A stretch of 64,000 nt of DNA from JAPORY01 sp965215385 (GTDB lineage: Bacteria > Pseudomonadota > Alphaproteobacteria > Rhodobacterales > Rhodobacteraceae). A program made the position numbers and the translations under genes. The stretch is from NCBI GenBank assembly GCA_965215385.1, contig OZ244059.1:806001-870000 (forward strand), given 5' to 3'. Below the pieces are notes generated by a model. The model saw nothing but the letters and a program-made list of their open reading frames with translations, was not told where the DNA came from and searched no databases. Positions 24,904 through 34,653 of the stretch are shown here, piece after piece (within the stretch, counting starts at the first letter, position 1; every line of letters starts with the position of its first letter).

Positions 24904-25098
24904 ATGAATTTGACAGCAACGCAAGACATTGCGGAACAAGTTGACGGGGTTCAATATCTCGACCCGCTTTACGCGCCAAAAATATCACACAGTGTTTCCT
25001 CAGACGGTACGGCACGAATCACCCAAGCCGATGCCGAAACTCACGTCATCGGCATGTGTGGGCAAGCGATGATTGATTGGTTGGTCGAGCGAGAGTAA
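24904..25098 (+). CDS. Short hypothetical protein
   Basis: An ORF of 64 codons beginning MNLTATQDIAEQVDG and ending MIDWLVERE, divergent from nrdR and convergent with rpoD. The protein is acidic and soluble, with one Cys in VIGMCGQAM. I do not recognise a family. Base composition does not differ from the flanks. No strong ribosome site is seen, so it may be chance. Confidence 0.3.
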   Translation: MNLTATQDIAEQVDGVQYLDPLYAPKISHSVSSDGTARITQADAETHVIGMCGQAMIDWLVERE

Positions 25099-25174
25099 TA
25101 TCGCCGGTCGGTTCACAGCCGAATCAACTAAGGCAAAACACTGCTACGGAAAACTACAGCTGCTCGGGGCTCAA

Positions 25175-27169
25175 TTAACCAGAGGACTGATCCAAAAAGG
25201 CTCGCAATTTTCGCGAACGCGTTGGATGCTTCAGTTTGCGCAAGGCTTTCGCTTCGATCTGTCTGATTCGCTCACGAGTCACGCTGAACTGTTGTCCGAC
25301 TTCCTCAAGTGTATGATCGCTATTCATCCCAATGCCAAAACGCATGCGGAGCACCCGCTCCTCACGCGGGGTCAGCGTGGCCAAAACCCGCGTTGTTGTC
25401 TCTTTGAGGTTTTCTTGTATGGTCGAGTTAAGCGGTAATACCGCATTCTTATCCTCAATAAAATCACCCAACTGACTATCTTCCTCATCACCAATGGGCG
25501 TCTCCAAAGAAATTGGTTCTTTGGCGATTTTCATTACCTTCCGAACCTTCTCCAACGGCATCTGCAGCTTGGTAGCGAGTTCCTCAGGGGTTGCCTCACG
25601 ACCGATTTCATGCAGCATTTGTCGCCCGGTACGCACGAGTTTATTGATAGTTTCAATCATATGTACGGGAATACGAATCGTACGCGCCTGATCGGCGATC
25701 GACCGCGTTATGGCTTGCCGAATCCACCACGTCGCATAGGTCGAGAATTTGTAGCCGCGGCGATACTCAAACTTATCGACGGCCTTCATCAACCCAATAT
25801 TACCCTCCTGAATAAGATCAAGAAACTGTAGGCCACGATTGGTATATTTCTTGGCAATCGAAATCACCAGTCGGAGATTGGCCTCCACCATTTCCTTTTT
25901 GGCTTCGCGCGCCTCGATTTCACCTTTTTGGACTTGGCTAACAATTCGCCGAAATTCCGATATATCTAATCCCACATACTGCCCGACTTTCGCCATATCT
26001 GCCCGCAATTCCTCAACCCGATCACTCGAACGCGAGCAAAAGGTTTTCCAACCGCGGCCGGACTTTTTGCCCATGTCGTTCAGCCACGTGGGATCGAGTT
26101 CCCGCCCCCGATACTCGGCGATAAAATCTGTACGGTTGATACGAGCTTGATCAGCGAGTTTAACGATGGCCGAGTCGATCGCGATAATACGCTGGTTGAT
26201 TCCATAGAGTTGATCGACGAGTGCCTCAATGCGGTTGTTGTGCAGATGCAAGCTATTGACAAAACCGACAATGCCGGCCCGCAAAGCCTGATAGCGCTGC
26301 TCGTCTCGGTCAGAAACGCTCTTGTCCTTCGAAATGGTCGCAGAAATTCGCTTTTCCTGCAATTCGCTGAGTTCAGCGTAATCGTAGGCAATATCCTCAA
26401 GAGTATCAAGCACCTGATCTCTCAGCACCGACTCCATTGCTGCGACCGACAGGTTGGCCTTGTCGTTGTCATCATCGTCATCGTCCAACTCTTCCCCAAC
26501 CGTGGCAGCGTCATCATCATCATCGTCGCCGACATTGTTTTCCTCACCCAGTTCGTCGAGACTATTGTCCGTTACTTTCTCTGAATCTTCCTCCCCCATG
26601 CGACCGGAATAGGTACTGTCGAGATCAATGACATCGCGCAGTTGGATACTTTCGCTCAACAACTCATCGCGCCAAATTGTTATGGCTTGAAAAGTCAAGG
26701 GACTCTCACACAAACCAGCGATCATGGCACCACGACCCGCTTCGATGCGCTTCGCAATCGCGATCTCCCCTTCTCGACTCAACAATTCGACTGCGCCCAT
26801 TTCTCGAAGATACATCCGCACCGGATCGTCAGTTCGGTCGTGTTTCTCTTGACCCGTCGAACCAACTGTCAGGTCTCGGCCGCTATCGGTCGTCGCTATA
26901 GCTGTTGAGGCCTTTTGCTCCTCTTCCTCCACATCTTCCTCTTCAATGACCTTAACGCCCATTTCGCTGAGCATGGTCATAACATCCTCAATTTGGTCGG
27001 AACTCACTTGATCGTGCGGGAGCACTTGGTTCAGTTCATCATACGTAACAAAACCACGCTCACGCGCATCATTGATCATATTCTTGACCGCGGTCTGCTG
27101 CGCCTCGGCGGGCGCAACCGAGTTTACGGGCTTCGATTTGGTCGCTTTCGCAGAAGTTTTAGCGGTCAT
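25175..27169 (-). CDS. rpoD: Primary sigma factor RpoD (sigma-70)
   Basis: A protein of 664 aa. It starts at the ATG at 27169, behind GGAGAG. Region 1.1 is near residues 25-90, and region 1.2 includes DPVRMYLREMG. A very acidic non-conserved segment (residues ~210-245) contains two runs of six aspartates. Region 2 has NLRLVISIAKKYTNRGLQF and YKFSTYATWWIRQAITRSIA, which melts and reads the -10 box. Region 4 ends with HTLEEVGQQFSVTRERIRQI, the -35-reading helix-turn-helix. It directs transcription of housekeeping genes. dnaG lies directly upstream, as in the classical macromolecular-synthesis arrangement. Confidence 0.97.
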   Translation of the reverse strand: MTAKTSAKATKSKPVNSVAPAEAQQTAVKNMINDARERGFVTYDELNQVLPHDQVSSDQIEDVMTMLSEMGVKVIEEEDVEEEEQKASTAIATTDSGRDLTVGSTGQEKHDRTDDPVRMYLREMGAVELLSREGEIAIAKRIEAGRGAMIAGLCESPLTFQAITIWRDELLSESIQLRDVIDLDSTYSGRMGEEDSEKVTDNSLDELGEENNVGDDDDDDAATVGEELDDDDDDNDKANLSVAAMESVLRDQVLDTLEDIAYDYAELSELQEKRISATISKDKSVSDRDEQRYQALRAGIVGFVNSLHLHNNRIEALVDQLYGINQRIIAIDSAIVKLADQARINRTDFIAEYRGRELDPTWLNDMGKKSGRGWKTFCSRSSDRVEELRADMAKVGQYVGLDISEFRRIVSQVQKGEIEAREAKKEMVEANLRLVISIAKKYTNRGLQFLDLIQEGNIGLMKAVDKFEYRRGYKFSTYATWWIRQAITRSIADQARTIRIPVHMIETINKLVRTGRQMLHEIGREATPEELATKLQMPLEKVRKVMKIAKEPISLETPIGDEEDSQLGDFIEDKNAVLPLNSTIQENLKETTTRVLATLTPREERVLRMRFGIGMNSDHTLEEVGQQFSVTRERIRQIEAKALRKLKHPTRSRKLRAFLDQSSG

Positions 27170-27299
27170 TACACTCTCCACCTGCAATCCTAAGGCTACG
27201 AGCCGTCTTTGCGAGTGTGTTTCACCATAATGCCAACGGAACCCACTCTTCACTTACAACAATTATTGCCTTGGGACCTTTAGCGTGGTTTGTCGGTAT

Positions 27300-29222
27300 T
27301 TATCGTGTGCTTCCGATCTGTTGGAGCAACTCTTCGTGCGCTGCCCTTTCGCTTCGATCAACACGGGCACCATTGTCACTGACAATGTAGTCGGTTCCTT
27401 CTTCCTGTCGATTTCGGTGCGCTCGGTCAAGGGCCGCCGATGTATCCTTCAGACGCGAAACCACCCGTTCGTCGGCTTTTGTGCGTAAGTCTTCTGCGGC
27501 CTCAACGACTTCAGTCTGCACGGCGCGATAAGCACTGAGCTTTTCAAGCTCGCCCGCCACCGTCCTTCTTGCGATCTCAGCATTATCAGGCTGTCGAGAG
27601 CAGGGTGCTAGAGCGACATGGCGTTGAGAAAATAGCTTTTCAAGAGCCACTGGCCCTAATTCTGCCGAAATTGTTGCCTTGAGTTCGTCACAGGATTTCG
27701 CCAAATTCCCAACAATAGCGTCTCTGAGTGCCGCCAGGTTGGGATCCGCGCACTGAAGATTCATTAGCCCGTTTTCGAATTCGTCAGCAATAACTGGAGC
27801 AGAGATAACAGCAGCAAGAATAACTGATTCGCGGATCTTTTCCTCAGTTCCGTCCGACGCCGTCGCCAGTAGCGACTGTCGTGTCGACGACCCAGCGGCA
27901 GACAAAGCCGTAATTTTATTGGTTTTTCGCTGGTTGGCCGTTCGGAACAGTTGCCAGCAGTAGTCTCGCGCCGCTCGCGCATAATGATTGCGAATACTTA
28001 TGTCACGGATGGGTTGGATCCGCGCTTGCAGCGACTGCTCTAACGCCGCTTTGCGCTCGGGGCTATCGATTCGTTTACCCTCGGCCTCGCGCTCAAATAA
28101 AAAGTTCACCATGGCAGTCGCTTGTTGCAATACGACCTGAACGGCTTGCGGTCCACTGCTGCGCAGCAGATCATCTGGATCTTGTCCCTCTGGCATTATC
28201 GCAAAGTATAAACTCTTGCCGGCTGTTAGCATCGGCAGTGCGCGATCGATCAAGCGTGTCGCCGCTTGCAGACCCGCACGGTCACCGTCAAGCGCAATAA
28301 TGGGTTCGGGGACGACCCGCCAAATCATCTGCAATTGTTGCTCGGTTATCGCCGTGCCAAGCGGTGCCACTGTAGCCGCAAAACCAGCCTCCGAGAGCGC
28401 AATAACGTCCAAATATCCCTCGGCGACGATTAGCGGTTGTTCTTTACTCATCGCTGCTCGTGCTGGGCCATAATTATAGAGATTCTTGCCTTTAGAAAAA
28501 ATTTCGGTTTCCGGCGAATTGATGTACTTTGCCACCTCTTCAGCAGCGACGGCTCGGGCCCCAAAAGCAATGGTTTGATCTTGTTGATCGCGAATCGGAA
28601 ACATAATGCGGTTGCGGAAGAAATCGTACGGGGTACCCCCGTTTTCGGACTTTTTGGCCAAACCGGCAGCCAGTATCATCTCATCAGCAATTCCTTTCTG
28701 ACGAAGATGCGTCAGCAAAGCATCCCAGCTATCCAATGAATACCCGATTCCCCAGCGTGTGAGTGTCTCTGGCTGCAATCCACGGCGTTCCAAGTAATCC
28801 CTTGTTGGGGCACCCGCATTGGTTTTGAGTTGTAATCGGAAAAATTGTTCGGCGGTTTCAATTATCTCAATAAGCTTTTGACGATAGTCATATTTTTGCT
28901 TTGTTTCTTCATCTGGCAGCGGCAGTGCCATTCCCGCCAGTCGCGCCAGTTCGGCGACCGCCTCGTCAAAACTCGCATTCTCGGTTGCTTGCAGAAATGA
29001 AATCGCGTTGCCACTCGCTTCGCAACCAAAACAATGGTAAACACCCTTGCGCTCGTCGACGTGAAAAGATGGAGTCTTCTCCTCATGGAATGGGCAGCAG
29101 GCCCACATATCGCCACGCGCCGGATTGGACTTGCGATTATCCCAAGTGACCTTCCGCTCAATGACCTGGGTCAAGGACGTGCGCTGGCGTAACTCCTCAA
29201 GAAAACTTGGCGGAAATCGCAT
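27300..29222 (-). CDS. dnaG: DNA primase
   Basis: A protein of about 640 aa. The N-terminal CHC2 zinc finger is in ACCPFHEEKTPSFHVDE with YHCFGCEASGNAISF. The TOPRIM catalytic core follows (residues ~255-345), including LIVAEGYLDVIALSEAG and IIALDGDRAGLQAA, with the metal-binding Glu and Asp. The C-terminal third is the variable helicase-binding part. It makes RNA primers at the replication fork. The ATG at 29222 (MRFPPSFLEELR) is preferred over 29258, since family members begin at this point. rpoD follows after 130 bases. Confidence 0.96.
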   Translation of the reverse strand: MRFPPSFLEELRQRTSLTQVIERKVTWDNRKSNPARGDMWACCPFHEEKTPSFHVDERKGVYHCFGCEASGNAISFLQATENASFDEAVAELARLAGMALPLPDEETKQKYDYRQKLIEIIETAEQFFRLQLKTNAGAPTRDYLERRGLQPETLTRWGIGYSLDSWDALLTHLRQKGIADEMILAAGLAKKSENGGTPYDFFRNRIMFPIRDQQDQTIAFGARAVAAEEVAKYINSPETEIFSKGKNLYNYGPARAAMSKEQPLIVAEGYLDVIALSEAGFAATVAPLGTAITEQQLQMIWRVVPEPIIALDGDRAGLQAATRLIDRALPMLTAGKSLYFAIMPEGQDPDDLLRSSGPQAVQVVLQQATAMVNFLFEREAEGKRIDSPERKAALEQSLQARIQPIRDISIRNHYARAARDYCWQLFRTANQRKTNKITALSAAGSSTRQSLLATASDGTEEKIRESVILAAVISAPVIADEFENGLMNLQCADPNLAALRDAIVGNLAKSCDELKATISAELGPVALEKLFSQRHVALAPCSRQPDNAEIARRTVAGELEKLSAYRAVQTEVVEAAEDLRTKADERVVSRLKDTSAALDRAHRNRQEEGTDYIVSDNGARVDRSERAAHEELLQQIGSTR

Positions 29223-29450
29223 CGCTAACCCATTACCCTCGTTACTAGCCAACTCCACTCACTTAATTTCTGACGCATTAACGCCCCATTTAGTTTTTAT
29301 GCAACATCGTTCGGCATTGAGACCCGTGCAAAGAGTTGGAGTTACGCTATCGAACTTCGCTTCAAAACTACCGCATCTCAAGAGCGAATGGAACGCGATT
29401 TCGTGAGTTGGAATAACGGCAATCCTGCACGAGCAGCTCATATCAAGTCC

Positions 29451-30962
29451 TTAATCTCCATCCGAAACCCCGAGAGATCGGGCTTTGGCACGACGCTCGC
29501 GATAGCTGGGTAGGATAATAAGAAGTATCGCAATCGCCAATAGACTCAAAGTCATCGGTCGCTGCCAGATAAAGGAGATGCCATCATAAAGTTGCATGGA
29601 GCGAGCAAAGTTATCCTCCATCATACTGCCGAGAATAAAGCCGATTAGCAGTGGTGCAAGCGGATAATCCGCAAACTTTAGCACCGTGGCACAGATTCCA
29701 AACGCAACGAGAATCAATAATTCGGTCGCGTTGTTCTGTCCAATGTAGGCCCCCATCAATGTAAAGAAGAGAATAAACGGTATGAGATAGTTGCGTGGTA
29801 TCGTTAGAATCTTTGCGATATATGGAATCAGCGGTAAGTTGAGAATGAGCAGAATTAGGTTGCCAATGAACATCGACATAATGACTGCCCAAAATACCTG
29901 CGGCGCGTCAATCATCAGTCGTGGACCGGGCGTTATATTCAATGCAATCAGTGCCCCCAGCAAAATAGCGGTCGTTCCCGACCCCGGGATGCCGAGGGTT
30001 AAAAGAGGAACGAAAGAGCCAGTACAAGCAGCGTTATTGGCTGCTTCAGGTGCTGCTAATCCTTTGATTGAGCCTTTGCCAAATTCTTCTTGCTGCTCCT
30101 TTGATGCAATGTTTCGCTCGACCGCATAACCGAGGAAACTAGCAATTGTCGCGCCCGCACCTGGCAACACGCCAATAAAAAACCCTTGCACTGACTGTCG
30201 CCCAATGACCGGGATAATGGCCTTGGCTTCACTTCTTGCGATGCGTAGATCCTTGATGGTGCCACCATCGGTCGTAAGATTTTTTGGCTTGAGGACGAGA
30301 AACAAGGCCTCCGGCAGAGCAAACATTGCCATCGCGAGCGTGATAAAGCCAAATCCGGATTGTAGATCAAGGATCCCCATCGTAAAGCGCGGTAAGTTGA
30401 ATAAGGCACCTTCACCAACTGTCGCCATCATCAGTCCGAGAAGTGTCATCATAATCGCTTTTGCCACCTGACCAGTGCCAGCAAAAGCGGCAATTGCGGA
30501 AAGCCCCACTACCATCAACGCAAAGTACTCAGCTGAGTGAAATAGAAGTGCCACCGACGCGAGTGCTGGCGCGAAGATCGTCAGCAGTATAGCACCGATT
30601 GTGCCACCTGCGAAGCTAGCGACCGCGGCAATCGTTAAAGCCTTCCCAGCCTTACCTTGTCGCGCTAGGGGATAACCGTCGAAACTTGATGCGACAGTGC
30701 CAGCAACACCGGGCGCGTTGAGCAAAATCGATGATGTCGAACCGCCAAAAATCGCACCGTAATAAACGCCAGCAAGTAAGATCAAAGCGGCCGAAGGGTC
30801 ACCGAGGGAGACAACCAACGGGATCATAATCGCAATGATAGACATCGGCCCAAGCCCCGGCAGCATGCCAATAAACGTGCCAATCAAGCACCCAGCAATG
30901 ACCATCAGGAGATTTTGAATAGAAAGTGCGGTCTGAAGGCCAATAAAGAATCCTTCAAGCAT
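29451..30962 (-). CDS. tctA: Tripartite tricarboxylate transporter, large permease TctA
   Basis: A protein of 503 aa with about 11-12 membrane helices. Family stretches include GTFIGMLPGLGPMSIIAIMIPL (cited in part), GVYYGAIFGGSTSSILLNAPG and PGSGTTAILLGALIALNITPGP. The two PGxG-type motifs in the two halves of the protein mark TctA. It forms the channel that takes up carboxylates such as citrate using an ion gradient. It is last in the order tctC, tctB, tctA, with one base between it and tctB. The ligand cannot be named from sequence. Confidence 0.95.
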   Translation of the reverse strand: MLEGFFIGLQTALSIQNLLMVIAGCLIGTFIGMLPGLGPMSIIAIMIPLVVSLGDPSAALILLAGVYYGAIFGGSTSSILLNAPGVAGTVASSFDGYPLARQGKAGKALTIAAVASFAGGTIGAILLTIFAPALASVALLFHSAEYFALMVVGLSAIAAFAGTGQVAKAIMMTLLGLMMATVGEGALFNLPRFTMGILDLQSGFGFITLAMAMFALPEALFLVLKPKNLTTDGGTIKDLRIARSEAKAIIPVIGRQSVQGFFIGVLPGAGATIASFLGYAVERNIASKEQQEEFGKGSIKGLAAPEAANNAACTGSFVPLLTLGIPGSGTTAILLGALIALNITPGPRLMIDAPQVFWAVIMSMFIGNLILLILNLPLIPYIAKILTIPRNYLIPFILFFTLMGAYIGQNNATELLILVAFGICATVLKFADYPLAPLLIGFILGSMMEDNFARSMQLYDGISFIWQRPMTLSLLAIAILLIILPSYRERRAKARSLGVSDGD

Positions 30963-30963
30963 T

Positions 30964-31545
30964 TTAATTTCCCAACAAGCCCGGCAGCGGTCGCAAATAT
31001 ATGCCGAGAACCTTCTGAATGAGATACCAGACCACCAAGGCGGTGATCACCGACACCGGCACCATGACGTGCCACTTTCGCTCGCCTAGAATGAACGAGC
31101 CGATGATCAAAAAACCCGAAGTTGAAAACAGAAAACCGAAGGGGCGCAAACAAAGGGCATACGCAACCATCAGGCCTAGTAGAACGACCGCCCGTCCCAA
31201 ATGATACTCGTGGAGCCGGCGGTAGTCAATATCTTGGGCTTTTTCCTCGTTCCTTTCGAAGCCACAGAGGATAAAGAAAAGAACAAGAATGCTGACGATT
31301 GAAAGGAGTTTGGGAAAGGAACTTGGCCAAACCGGATTTTGTCTCATAAACGGTGCTAGACTGGTGTCCATAGTGAACCAGGCTGTATATCCGTACGTAA
31401 GACAGATGCCCAACAAAATTAGCGCTATCCACCGGTCTAGTGCCAATTCATTCCCTTCTGGATTTTGGATGGTCAATTCAATGGGATGACTCTTCGTCCT
31501 GCTGAAAGATGTTGGAGGTTCAGACTGCTTAACATCGTGAGCCAC
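30964..31545 (-). CDS. tctB: Tripartite tricarboxylate transporter, small permease TctB
   Basis: A protein of 193 aa with four hydrophobic helices, the TctB layout. An N-terminal helix is ALILLGICLTYGYTAWF, then FPKLLSIVSILVLFFI, GRAVVLLGLMVAYALCL and VSVITALVVWYLIQKVLG. It accompanies TctA in the membrane. The start is GTG 31545, giving MAHDVKQSEPP. The first codons lie inside repeat copy 2, and other copies of the repeat show related words at the same place, so the natural start may be further in. No good Shine-Dalgarno precedes it. Confidence 0.88.
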   Translation of the reverse strand: MAHDVKQSEPPTSFSRTKSHPIELTIQNPEGNELALDRWIALILLGICLTYGYTAWFTMDTSLAPFMRQNPVWPSSFPKLLSIVSILVLFFILCGFERNEEKAQDIDYRRLHEYHLGRAVVLLGLMVAYALCLRPFGFLFSTSGFLIIGSFILGERKWHVMVPVSVITALVVWYLIQKVLGIYLRPLPGLLGN

Positions 31546-31758
31546 AATAAATTCACTAAATCGAAAAAAACTAAGAAGAGTCGAGACTCACTCTATCGTA
31601 GTCAGACAATCGCGTCCTTTATCCCTTTGAATTGTGGTTGATGCCTATTTGAAGGGAAAAATCCGATCAACTGCCTGTCAGTCTCACCCCTAACTTCATG
31701 ACGCCGGTGAAACAGCATCATTTTAAGCCAGCCAAAAGGTCCTGCAGTGATGTCTATC
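31519..31758 (-). repeat. Dispersed ~240-bp repeat, copy 2, between tctC and tctB
   Basis: This copy occupies the whole gap between tctC and tctB. Its core GATCAACTGCCTGTCAGTC lies near 31671, followed by CAGCATCATTTTAAGCC and AAAAGGTCCTG. The tctB end reads CAGACTGCTTAACATCGTGA, aligning with copy 3 CAGACATCTTGACATCATGA. The alignment therefore runs from just after the tctC stop into about nine codons of tctB. It may set the ratio of binding protein to permease by RNA processing or partial termination. Confidence 0.7.
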
Positions 31759-31759
31759 G

Positions 31760-32740
31760 TTAGAGAAATCCGAGCTTTTTCATGAGATCACCGATGATCT
31801 CCTCCTGATTCTCAAGAAATACTCTGAAGTCATCTCCTGAATTATGGATATTTACCCAACCGTTTCGCGCCCGCACTTCTTCCCAAGCCGAAGTATCATA
31901 CATTTTTGCAATCACATCTTGATAGGCCGTGATTTTGTCCTCAGGGAGACCGGGAGCACCAAAAAAGCCACGCCAGTTGACAAAAGACATTTCGATTCCT
32001 TGCTCCTTCATGGTCATCGCGTCAGGTGCTGCTTCTATACGTTCATCAGAGGTAACGCCGAGAATCTTAACCTCACCGGCATTCGCTAAGTCAACAGCTT
32101 CTGAGAATCCAGTTGAAAGGGCCACAATCTCACCTGACAGCAACGCTGCCATCGCATTTCCGCCGGCGTCATACGGAATGTACTTTACCGCTAAGGCATC
32201 TTTACCGGCAGCTTCCATCACCATAGAGGCTACAAGGTGATCCATTCCACCTGGCACCGAGCCACCGCCAATGGCAGTATCGCTGGGATTAGCATCAAAG
32301 GCGGCGATGAGATCATCCATCGAATCGATAGGGCTATCTTTGCCAACCACAATAGCGGCATAGTCACCAATTGTCCCGGCAACCAAAGTCAGATCACGAA
32401 AGTTGTGCGGAAATACCCCCGTCAGGGAACGAATGACAATTGGTGTCGAGTTTACCATTAAGGTGCCGTGATTGCTCGCAGCATTCTCAATAAGATAACC
32501 AATTGCCTTTCCACCGCCGCCTCCAGACATGTTTTCATAAGAAGCTGTGCCCACCAAACCAGCAGCGGTCAAAGCCTCGCCCGTTCCGCGAGCCGTTCCG
32601 TCCCAGCCACCACCGGCACCACCAGGTATCAAGAAATGGATGCTGTCAAGGACCTGGTGTCCCGCAGCGGACACCGAACCCGCGAGTCCCATGGCCATGA
32701 TGGTAGCAAGAACGGTACGACGACATAGTTTTGTATTCAT
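31760..32740 (-). CDS. tctC: Tripartite tricarboxylate transporter, periplasmic binding protein TctC
   Basis: A protein of 326 aa with a clear signal peptide: MNTKLCRRTVLATIMAMGLA, cleaved after VSAA. The mature part has FLIPGGAGGGWDGTARGTGEAL, the ligand-binding loop of the family, then the conserved middle IGGGSVPGGMDHLVASMV and KYIPYDAGGNAMAALLSG. It captures a carboxylate in the periplasm for TctAB. The start at 32740 is preferred because it begins the signal sequence and has GGAGGA upstream; a longer start at 32755 is not needed. The strongly Gly-rich ligand loop resembles the tricarboxylate group of the family. Confidence 0.93.
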   Translation of the reverse strand: MNTKLCRRTVLATIMAMGLAGSVSAAGHQVLDSIHFLIPGGAGGGWDGTARGTGEALTAAGLVGTASYENMSGGGGGKAIGYLIENAASNHGTLMVNSTPIVIRSLTGVFPHNFRDLTLVAGTIGDYAAIVVGKDSPIDSMDDLIAAFDANPSDTAIGGGSVPGGMDHLVASMVMEAAGKDALAVKYIPYDAGGNAMAALLSGEIVALSTGFSEAVDLANAGEVKILGVTSDERIEAAPDAMTMKEQGIEMSFVNWRGFFGAPGLPEDKITAYQDVIAKMYDTSAWEEVRARNGWVNIHNSGDDFRVFLENQEEIIGDLMKKLGFL

Positions 32741-33914
32741 AACATATTCCTCCAATTTTTCGGTTGTAAACTTTTCGCATGCTCACTTGTAAAGACGCGA
32801 ACCTATCTCGACTTTGTCGTGTCGATTTATCTGACCTAGCTCACTACTAAACAACAAAAGAAAGTCAAGTTTACCGAAGTGTCCCTAGTACCGACTTTTT
32901 GGCTATCTCGGCGAAAAAACCTGCTGCAATTAGCCGAGGGCATGATTGCTATAAATTTCAAAAGTTCACAACGGCGAGCGAACATCTCAAAGCCCAGAAA
33001 GCGCACCCCGGTCGGGCAAGTTCCCTATTGGGCTCGCGCAAAAAAGTCTGGGTTCTCGGCAGGCCTCCGCAAAGGTACGATTTTGTACTTGGGATAACGA
33101 GATAGGGAAGTAATTCCTAATTTCTATTACTTATGAGGAACTAGTGCCGTTCACCGGCGTCAGCGATCCAGTTGAAATGACAATGTCACTGAATAATGGG
33201 AACCTAATCTGCCTAAGTCAGCAAAATGATCTGCAGGGCAATGCAGTTTGCTCAAATTGCGAGACGAAATGCAGCAGAAAAAACTACCGGTAGTATGATT
33301 CAAACTATTGCGTGGCCTTGGGGTTCTCGGCGGTAGTAGTTTTGCGCGGTCAATTTGCACCTTGAGGCTCCGAAACTGGTGAACTGGTTGGTCGGCGGAT
33401 GCCCGTATTGCGCATCTTGGTCGAGCAGTCAGAAGTCAGTTTCCCCAACTAATTTCGTGCAGCGGGATTACGGTTGTCGGTGGATTTTCGCAAAGACCTT
33501 CTATCTTGGCCGTGGCGACACTTAGCGACGGGCAATCCCTTCTCGGGAGTATGAGACGCCGAAAAACACGAATTACAGTGCGTCTACTCGGTTCAAGCCG
33601 CCGCAAAAGTCCAATTTCCCTATTTTATGGCATAGACGCGCATAGTGTTCTGTTTTTTGAAAAAAAAACATCGTTTGTTCTATCTTGATGAGAAGAAGTA
33701 GGCATTTTTTGCTCTTTGAGTGCCCGACTAGGTTTGCCATTTAGGGTAAATTTGCGTCTTCTGCACTCGCGCATCTGCCGAGCTTCGATTTTTTTCGTTC
33801 AGAGACGCTTATTTGCGAAGGAAATATAAAACTTTCGGGTACTTCCGCTGAAGGCTGGCTACGATACTACTATATGTATAATGATAACTGCATCTAGGCC
33901 TTTTGCTAGCCTTG
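32741..33914. other. Long region without an intact gene
   Basis: About 1.2 kb beyond tctC with no convincing gene. Short ORFs of 60-70 codons on both strands have no family features. It borders the fossil restriction gene and is probably degraded DNA of the same island. The tctC promoter should lie near 32760-32850. Confidence 0.5.
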
Positions 33915-34505
33915 CTACTCGGTCATGGTTCAATGCCATCAGGATTAATGCTAATGGGGCAACTCTCCGCCTTGCCCGATCACGTTACACTAGCTCTCGT
34001 GGTATGTTGGCTTGCTACGCAAATCCTTTTGTATCGTTTTCATCGGCAGACTTTCGACACCTACATTGCCTATCTCTGGAACCAAAAAGTGCGGATGTTT
34101 CGCATAGCAGTCGCCAGCCACAAATGAATACTTACCAAACTGCGCTGCAACGGCACTGTCATCTTTGACAAAATCAATCTCCCTCTTGGATCATAGCAGA
34201 AGCAGGCCGGCATCAATAATCCATTGTTTCTGCTCATCAGGAAGAAGATGGTGTATTCTCCTAGGCAAAACATAATCATTTACCGTCCAGCGGTGAGTGA
34301 TCAGCTTCCGCCATCCAAGGAGCTTGAAATCATCTGCGAATACTTGGTTCAAGGCTGGCGTGAATGCAATTGAAAATCGATATATCCGTATTGCTTGAAT
34401 TTCGGTACGGTCGGCTACGAGTTCTGCTTGAGTCAGTGGCCCCTGCTCCGAACGCGAATCGATGTCCAAAACGCTCAAAATTGATCCGACGATTTGACGG
34501 TTCAA
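33915..34505 (-). pseudogene. Dead BglII/BstYI-like type II restriction endonuclease
   Basis: The minus strand reads from ATG 34505 for 104 codons to an in-frame TGA (34191-34193), then continues in the same frame with family sequence: REIDFVKDDSAVAAQFGKYS, FVAGDCYAKHPHF, VESLPMKTIQ, KPTYHES, a TAG, then CNVIGQGGELP. A frame change then gives PLALILMAL. Intact BglII/BstYI relatives have a core like DFVKDRVAIEVQFGKYAF and end in GELYN-RQGRG-P-PLVLIG. The catalytic set is Asp, Glu nine residues later and Gln two after that. Here Asp and Gln remain but Glu is Ala. Nonsense codons, a frameshift and the lost catalytic residue show a non-functional gene. No methyltransferase partner is found nearby. 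Confidence 0.65.
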
Positions 34506-34653
34506 GAACCTTTACTGGTAGAAGTTTTGCAATGTGAGCAGGTAAAGATCACTCTCAACCGACATCAAGTGGTCGTGCTTCAGTCTGACAGGCAATGCTT
34601 GTATAGGATTGTTGTGAGAAGATTTTCAATCTTGGCAGAGTAAGGTGCAAGCA

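Noticed and set aside
34575..34610. Sequence CAGTCTGACAGGCAATGC resembling the dispersed-repeat core
   Set aside because: The match stops after about 12 bases and the flanks do not align with any copy.
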